Shown piece after piece: positions 12,801 through 21,800 of a DNA stretch of 64,000 bases. The translations under genes and the position numbers were made by a program. This DNA is from Psococerastis gibbosa. Lineage: Eukaryota > Arthropoda > Insecta > Psocodea > Psocidae. Every line of letters starts with the position of its first letter. Position 1 is the first letter of the stretch. The DNA is taken from assembly GCA_963971405.1 (NCBI GenBank), contig OZ020488.1:24261089-24325088 (forward strand), read 5' to 3'. The notes below the pieces were generated by a model, which was given only the letters and a program-made list of their open reading frames with translations, was not told the DNA's origin and made no database searches.

Positions 12801-15800
12801 AAAATTCGAGTTTACAGGAACTTAAGACAGTGTAGGAATTTACTTATTAATGATGCTCAACCAGGCGACCCTAGTGCAGTTTGGATTAATTAATAGGCCA
12901 CCTCACCGATCAATTACAATATCAGATACATTGCTATGTAACTATAAATTATATCTGAGGGCCTATCGTTTTAAATAATGACAATCCCCCCTATTGCACA
13001 GTCGATTATTATTCCAATATTCGATCCAATAAAATATATGGGTCAAAGAAAGTGCAATACCTAAATGCAGATATTGCTTACAAGACAATAAAATTAGTTT
13101 TCAAAACTGGGTGACACATTTCAGATGGAATATGGTTATTATAAAGACGAAGTGGATATTTGCCACCCATAGTAAAATTGGTCAGTTTTTATATTTTATA
13201 TAATTTACTGCGCAAGCTATAAGTATTTGTCCTATTGGTTCTAGTCGTAGAGGACTATATTTTCATGCATAGTAATATGTATAAGGAATTTTTGATATTT
13301 GTTGCGATTTATCCGTTAAACTCATAGAGGACAAAAATGTACCAAAATATCAAATTCATGGAAAAATTAAATTAAAAAATACCTTACACAGGGCCTTCAT
13401 CGTAAAATTGATCCTAAATAGTTGAAATAGTAACCTAAACTTTGAAAAAAGTGACCTTTTAGTAACCAGGTTACATCATTGAAAAACATAGTCAGGGGTT
13501 TCATACGCTAATAAGCAATATACAAAATCAATGAACTCAAATTTGTATAGGGCAATAAAATTTTATATTTAAGGGCAGTGTTTCGATTTTGGGAAACTTT
13601 GCAACTCCATGCACACCAACGTCCCAAAAAATTAAACTCTCATCTTCAGGCTTGTCAGACTCAGCGAAGTTCAAAACCGGACAAGACCCCAAAAGTATTG
13701 TAATTTTACCTAGTATACATTTTTTTCTGAAGCTCCAATAATAATTACTCTCAATTTTACGAAGTGTAATTTGAATTTTCTGCATTTTTTTTTTAAAGAA
13801 GTGACTAAAATCAAAATTGCAACGTTAGCGCAGAATGGAAAAACATTTTAAATTTTGAGGTATTTATTATTTATTAATACATTTTATTCTTTTTTGGGTA
13901 GGACAATGCATTGTCCGGTTCATCAACAAATTATCAGCCGGACAAATCATTGAAAAACCCAAGCCCGTGTAAATTTATTTCTTGTGAATTCAATTGTATC
14001 TAGTGTATTCTTTAGAGGTTATTGTGTGTTACTCGTATATGTATGAAAGCCTAGAAAATTTATTAGAGGTTTTAGCTTCGGTGCGAACACAGGCTTATAA
14101 TATTTTGCGGACATGCGGAATAAATTGCTTTTAACCCAAAGAGGGGGGCCCGGGGGTTGCCCCCGGCGGAAAAATTTGAAAATATAAGTGCAAGATAGCG
14201 GGGTTTTACGCATTTTAACAGCAGTAAAGTATGGATTTTACAAAGCTTACAAAAGAATTCTTCTTCATAAAAATAATATTGCATTTACCTCAAAAAGGGG
14301 GGCACGGGGGTCTCCCCCGGGGGAAAAATTTGAAAATGTAAGTGCTAAATAGTGGGGTTTTACAGCAGAAGGGGTCTCCCCCTGGGGGAAAATTTGAGAA
14401 TGTAAGTGCTAAACAATGGGGTTTTAAGGTTTTACAGCAGAAAAGCTTGCAAAGGAATGCATATTGATATTGCTCCAAACAAGGGTACCGGGGGTCTTCC
14501 CCGGGGGAGATGTTTTGAAAAAATAAGTCCAAAATAGTGAGGTTTTACGATTTAAACAGCAGTAAAGTTTATAATTTACTGAGGAAGACACATTCATGTT
14601 ACCGAACTAGATTTATTTAATTCTGAACTTTTCATTTCGGGGTTGCAGCCCCCCCCCCCCCCTGGCTACGGCCTTCGAAAACCCGGATCTGGCAGCCTTG
14701 CTCTTCTTATATGTCAGGAGCTACACTGACTGCATTTTCTGGCCATGCTTTGGATGGCATGTAAAGTAGGCGGTCCCAGGCTCTCCTAGTTGAGTGTTGA
14801 GATAGGGCTTTATAGCCCTAACTCCGCTAGATTAGCTGATAATAGCAATTTTCTATTTTTTTAAACCAAGCCACGAGGTGACTAACGACTTAGGTACAGT
14901 GCAGTTATTGACTTACTAACTACTGTAGCGGATAATCCACAGTCCATGTCCATAAGTTAAGCCCAGGGGATAGTTCCAGAGGGGCGGAGCGAGGCCTGGC
15001 CAGGTACTCTTATGAATGGGGGTTGCGTGACCTTGTTTGGCTTTGTATTGTGTGCAGACTGCTGAGTGCAGACCCCACAATACCATTTTAAATATTACCA
15101 CCGGCGCCAAATTTTAAATTGCACGTGATTGCAAGAAAAGCAATTTTCATTAGTTAAAAAAATTAAAATTATATCGAAAACCCCTCAAAAAAGTAACTAA
15201 TAGTAACCAAATATTAAAAAAGTAACCAAAAAGTTACCTGCCTTGAAAAAAGTAACCAATAGTTGAAAAAGTGACCAAGTGGAGGCCCTGCTTACATTAT
15301 ATCGCGCATGAAACAGTCCTCTATAGCTTGAATAAACAATAATGAATCTAATATCTACGGTTAGTATTGAATTGTTTTTTGATCATTTAACTATGTATCC
15401 AGGTTAGGGGGTTTATATAGTGACTTCGTGGAAGCGAAACATTATAAATTAAAAATTTAATAAATACAACTTTGCACAATTTCCACAAACATGTACAATA
15501 TTTTCAAAACTACAATATGTACTAAACTTGAAATATATTGGAAATGCAGGATGTAAATAGTGTGAGTTCTACACATGCCCTTCATACTAGACACAGTGTT
15601 GCTAATAACTTTCAAACAGAACATCCATTCTTTGAGCATTTTAAACAATCGCCGAAATTCAGAGCCGTCAAGGTTTCTAATGCCTTGCCTGCGGAAATTA
15701 AAGTACGGTATCATACTGACAGTTTTTTTTAAATATAGAAGAATTAAAAAAAAGTTACATATAATATGCCATTTACTGAACTTAAAGATATTTTGACTCG

Positions 15801-18800
15801 ATAATGTAAAAAATAAACTAAAATATAACATAAATATAAATGAATATAGTAGATAAAAGATTCTAAGAATTGAAAGTGTTTTTCGACCATTATTTATAAT
15901 TATTGTTTTGTAATGTTTTTGTTTTGTAATTGTTATTACGGACCATGACGCAAGTCCCCTTCACAGGGTGCACTTAGTGTGGCCCTTTGATATTTATTAA
16001 TTGTGTTGTGATTTTTGATTAATAAATAAATACTCAAATACATTGTGAACTACAATACGGCTAGTGTATAATTGCCGAAAATTGTAAACTAGGCTTGATA
16101 AATTTATAAAATCGAAAGTTTCACATTTATTTAATGTGAGAACTTTAATGCAGAGGGGTATGGAACATCCTTAATTTCTTCAACAAAAAAAATTAAAAAT
16201 ATAAAAAATTGTCCCGAGATATGGTTTTTATGAATCTTACATGCCGAATTTCATCAAAATGTTCACAAAGCGACGAATGACAGACAGACATTTTTGGGAG
16301 TCCTGCAACCTTAAACCGTATAATTCCCTTGAAATTTCGAAATCGAAAATTTCGACCTATTAATAGGAAAACAAAAATAGAAAATGATATGACTTCTACA
16401 AAATTGTGTCTCCTTTCGCTAATCTGCTGCTATGCTCATCATATGAACATTCTATTGCCACATAATTTCCCGGCTTATGGCACAGCATTGTGTGACTGGA
16501 ATTTTATAGTCACATTAGTGCATGTCCAATGCAAATTCAATTTATTACACATGTGTTAATCATGGACTCCATTATGTGTAGACTATATTGAGGGATATGA
16601 CTCTATTAACAGTTATGAGCAAATAAAAGTCCTACTAACTGTTAGACCGTAACTAGCCTAATATTATTTATTAATAACAGGTATGCTGGTACAACAGCAA
16701 TGGTGTTCAAGTTAGTTATAGCATACCGTATTGTTATGGATAATTCATTAAATTTATATGTTGGTGTTCAGCGACATTGACGTAAAGTAGTTGTGCTGTT
16801 GGGTGCTTTTTGAAAAGAAATTTATATTGTTTTATAAATTCCAAAGTAAAACTGCGATTTTAATAGCCTACATAACAGAAAATCGACAAATCTAAACTTT
16901 CCAATTGCGTAGCATAAATATTAGAATTAGATTCGTAATATGAAAAATTGATTATTGGGAAGCGATATGGCTCCAATAGGAAAAATCAGAGTTAGAAAGC
17001 CCCTTTTATATTATTCTACATTGAAAAGCTCGTTTAAATACTTTCAAATGCATACATTAATTTTCAGTCTGCCCCTTAAGAGGATATTGAAAAGCGTTTT
17101 TAACAATCAACTCAAAATAAAAGAATACAATTAATAGGAAAAAGTAAAATAGTAGAAAAAAGTTAATTAAAAAGTGGAAAGAAATAATACGGGCTATTGC
17201 AATGATAGATGACATGACACAATAAGATTTAAAAAAATTGCAGGTTCAGCAACAGCATTCCTGTGTAAAGACAAGGACATGTAGGGTAGTGGTCAGACTC
17301 CGACTTTCACCCGAAAGGTTGTTGGTTCGAGTCCCACACTTACCACATTTTCTTGGCATGCTTCGGAGGGCATAAACAAAAAATAACAAAAACTTAGAGT
17401 TTTAGAAAAACTTGTTATAACAACCCGAATTAGTAAAACCCAAATAATTTTTTGAAAAAAAAAAAAAAAATAAATTTTTTGAAAATGTTGAAATCAAAAG
17501 AGCTTTACACAATAGGGAAAAATTAACAAACGACATAACATTCACACAATCATCCCCTCTAATAGATCTAGCTAGTAGGTTAGGAATAGGTAACCAGCCA
17601 CGCCCCCTCCCACCCCCTCCTCCCCCCGCTCCCAGTCCTATATAAACCAAGGTTTCCTCTCCCTAGTCACATTTGCATCTTCTCCTCGAGTTGAGCAAGT
17701 CTCAAATCGCAGATAAGGTGTAACTGTGCTAGTGGGTTTCCCTCTGTAGATGGCAGTTCTTGCCGAAAGCGCTCAGGGTTTTATACTAACACAAGTGGGT
17801 TTCTTAGACAAAGTTAATTTCTTAACGATTATTTGGGTTTTACTAATTCGGGTTGTTATAACAAGTTTTTCTAAAACTCTAAGTTTTTGTTATTTTTTGT
17901 TTATTAAAATGAAATACCACGAAGTCACGAGTAATCTAATTATTTATGTTCGGAGGGCATGTAAATAAGCAGGCGGTCCCGGGCCTACCTAGTTGAGTGT
18001 AAGAGAGGGCTTTACAGCCCTAACTCCGCTAGGTTGGCTTAGTAACAGAACACAAAAAGTCATTTATTTTAAGTATTTAAAGACGTTAGTGTTAATTTCA
18101 AGGACACCTAAAAGCTTAGGCAATATTCCCAAAATCAACATGGCAATAATTGAAAGGTCCTTAAACGAGCATTTTCAAGATGTAGCATATAATATGACAC
18201 AATTTTATTGTAGCCGCCAGTTTCTCAGCAACTGCGTTAACACGTTTACTCACCCTGTATAGTATAAAAAGAGATTGGGTTAAAAAACATTCTAATTCTA
18301 CCTATAACACACAAATCACAATTTCCCCCCCCCCCCAAAAAAAAAAAAATAATGCATTTTTGAACATTTTCAATCCCGGTAATAAGTTAACATGGCACCT
18401 TGTTCTATGGCTGCTGACCGCTGTCTAACAAACATTATTCATAATTTGTTTCATCACTTTTACAATAGTGCTTTAGAGTATGTACAGTGTATAGAAATGA
18501 TTATTTCTTGGCCTACCTCGTGGCTTCTTTCGAGGCTTGGAGCAAGCAAAGGCATGATCGATGGCGATGTTCCTCCCCTGGGTGCAGGCTGCTCGGTGCA
18601 GCTGACAGTGGTTGGGGTACACCACCCCGTCTGTGCCACAGACCAGTCTGCCCCTCCCAGGACATCGTCTCTGACACACACATGACGCCCTCCCGGCTTT
18701 ATCTACGATGCATTCTCGCCCCTTCGCGCAGTAATGGATGAGACAAGGGTCTGCAACAACAGGTATACCGATTAAGGGGATGCATCAGACGCAATAATTA

Positions 18801-21800
18801 ATTAGGCTTGGTTTGAACTATTGACACCCTATCTTTCCTAACTTGGGGCCTTTCCGACGAACAAAACGTATCCAGCCACTAAGTTCAAGGAGAGCTTATC
18901 CCACTGTAAGCTTTTGAGATAACCTCAACCTATACTTAGTGGCTGGATAAGGCCCGTTCGTCGGAGAAGGCCTTAATACTATAGGTTAGAATCTTCTCAG
19001 ACATTAATAATTAGTGGAAGGAAGAATTTGCACGAAAGCTCATGAATGAAGTGAAGATATCATTACGTTTTCTACAGGAGGAGAAAAACCAGTGATCTAA
19101 GCTAATGACTTGTGGAAATAATCAGCAATATCGAGCAAGGAGTAAGCACACATTTTAAGCCTTCTCCTTTTTGTACCTAGTACGTAAAGGTCGTTTCTGT
19201 CTACGCAAAACGAAGAGACGCAGAAAATCTACCACCTTAACCACAGCGGCAGATCAAGCACAATTTTTTAGTATGGAAGGAAGTAAAAGCAGTTTCAGAA
19301 TAATTTATGTCCATCCATTAACAAGCTCAGTAAACATCAACGAAACCCCAGGAGCTCAGCAAATAGAGTTAGTGTACATTTAAACATGTAATATTTAATA
19401 TTCGTCCAACAGATGTACAGCTTCTCCGAGCAAAGTCTGCACAATGTAATGCTCTGTTTTACATCAAGGAGAGTGCGCCATTAAATTTATAAACAGAACA
19501 AGAGAGAATAAAACAGCGAGGTGACGAGAATTGCGCCATTACTTCCATAAAAGCACTCCAACTTGGACCCTTAGCATTAATCAAAACTTCACGAGTTTTC
19601 TCGGGGTGAGGAAAGGGAAGGAGACTAAAAAACTGCGTCTAAATAATCAAGTTTGCCGAAGGGAAAAAACATAAACCAGAAAATATTCTAACGACAAGAC
19701 TTGCAAAGAAGTTTTAATTGGTATTTTGTCATCGACATTCTGAATGAAATAGGTTTCTGCCAATTCTTAAAATATATTGTACTAAAGGAAAGTCTGGAAT
19801 GACAGCGTTTTTCCCAGACCCATGCATTTTTATCCTACTCAACACTAACTAGCAACCATCATGGCTTTAAATATAATAATTTTAACTGCCTTCCAAAGAG
19901 AGGTGGGACATTCTCTCACTCCAGCACCTGCTCCGTCTTTTCAATGGCACGTTATAAGGGACATTGCCAAAATTCCCCGAAATTCAAAAATGCGTTAAAA
20001 TGAACTCACTAATTTAAAGCAGACATTAATCATATTGTACAACGTAATCCTATTGTATTTATATCGCTGGAACCTCAGCAGCGTAATAATTAGACTCAAA
20101 GCAGATCAATGTGATCGATTCTGACACATTCAAACCATTTCCCGAAAAATTGAACCCTCGACCCTGTCATCGGCATTCACAGGGCTTTGAAGGATCATCA
20201 TGCATGAACGGATGATATATGACGAGATGAACTTGTCGCGGCAAACAAGCTGTGACAGCCTCTATATACGTAAACCCCACGCCCCCTATGAGTGGGGCTA
20301 CTGCTTCATTGTGCACACTGCATGTCAATCTCCCACACCTCCCAACCAATTTTAATCTCACTGCACACGACTAAGGGTAGCTACCACCAAATTTCGAATG
20401 TAGTTTCCTAAGGTAAGAGGAATCCGGAAGATTTTTATATTTTTATTTTGGGGTACGTTTTTGAGTAAGTCTTGTGACCTATTGCCCCCCCCCCCCACGC
20501 TGAGGATTACTTCTTCTTCTTCGTCTTTTGGCTCAACAGCCCTTAATGAGCTTTGGTCTGCTCGACAACACTCCTCCAGTCATCTCGGTTTTGTACAACG
20601 CTCCACCATCTACGGACTCCCAACTCGCGAAGGTCAGTTTCCAATTACTCATCCTTCCAGCGTTTTCGCTAAGTATTACTAATATTTCCAATAAGAAGCA
20701 CTGTGTTTAATATGTTACATATGCTAGCGACTGGCAAACGGAAAGACACCATACTCCGTTATAAACAAAATGTTTGCTTATGTTTAGCCTTTAGGACCTT
20801 TTCTTTTTCCAATGCATGACAAAAGTCTGCAGTATCCGCTGTATTCCACATACCATAGGAAAACCTACTATTGGTGGGAGCAACCTTAATTGTCATAGGC
20901 ACACCAGCGTAAAACTGTAACATGTAACTGTAACTATGAAATCTAGAGAGATAGGAGAGACGGGACATATACACTTCCCGCCAAAAATGTAGTTTGTAAT
21001 TTCTGGGGCCACTCGCCACGTCTCCTTCAACCAGTAACTGAAAAAACGTGCCTACAAGGCGGCCACAGGATTCAGAAAATATTTTTGATGCACTCCAATG
21101 TCGCATCTCTTTCAAATGGAACTCTATAAAAACCCATTTTGCTCTTAATTTGCTGTCATCATACTTCTTTCATTTATATTAGGTACTAGAGCTTTACCAA
21201 GTGATCACTACGAAACGACTAAGGTCCGGTCCCTACTTCCTATTTCACTCGACGATACCTCTAAGCGCATTGGTAGATGGCGGTATTCAGCAGTCCTTAC
21301 CTATACTTCCCGTTCACAAGTCATGGTCCTCAAGCAGGTGACAAATCACACAGTTAACTGCCAAATAAATACCGATGCATTCAAAGCATGCATAATAAAG
21401 CGTATGATAGGCTAACTGGCAAGTTCCAAATTATTATAACCAATGAGCGATAACGATGGTAACCATTGGCGCCCAAATCAATTGTTATAACCAATGAATG
21501 ACTCAGTGGCAACCATAAGTAAGCCTTCTTACTGCTCATTGGTCACCGCAAAATGGTCTACATTTTATTCTACTTTCCTCAATCGCAGTCAGTCGGTGCA
21601 AGAAGTGGATTGACTGAAATCCAAACAAATTTTGACTTAACTGATAGGCTACATCAATCATGTGTACCTACGATAAGCGAGTTGAGAGGAAACTGTATTA
21701 AAAATTCAAACCCCCCATAACTAACGAACTAAGAAACTGAGATAACCACATCTAATGGAAATATCCTGCATCTTGAAGCTGATTAATTGATGAGACCGAC

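Larger units (their letters stand above)
17374..17948. mobile_element. 575-bp insertion with 74-bp inverted arms and 12-bp target duplication
   Basis: It splits a family-A SINE; TTCGGAGGGCAT occurs on both sides (17362-17373, 17949-17960). Arms 17374-17447 and 17829-17902 are perfect 74-bp reverse complements, but the right arm lies 46 bp short of the right boundary. The interior has a C-rich box, a TATA box and a hammerhead-like segment (17740-17778). No long ORF. A variable-length duplication and inverted arms fit a Penelope-like or comparable retroelement better than a cut-and-paste transposon, but the class is not proven. Confidence 0.85.
11883..18516 (-). other. FSTL5-like 6.6-kb intron
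   Basis: Contains a short foldback (12036-12183), a SINE-B (12225-12412), a tandem array (14100-14580), a truncated SINE-A (14714-14850), a LINE 3' end (15545-16035), a piece of the large dispersed repeat (16185-16370), and a SINE-A split by a 575-bp insertion (17277-18058). I recognise nothing in 12640-14050 or 16380-17270. Confidence 0.75.

Noticed and set aside
17277-17350. Possible real tRNA-Glu gene
   Set aside because: Box A and B are recognisable but acceptor and D stems do not pair, and the same head heads a repeated SINE body.
17374-17902. Solo LTR interpretation of the insertion
   Set aside because: No TG...CA ends, and an LTR would not carry 74-bp inverted arms or a 12-bp target duplication.
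18392-18741. Plus-strand frames over the Kazal exon
   Set aside because: Shadow frames; the minus strand has clear Kazal cysteines and splice sites.
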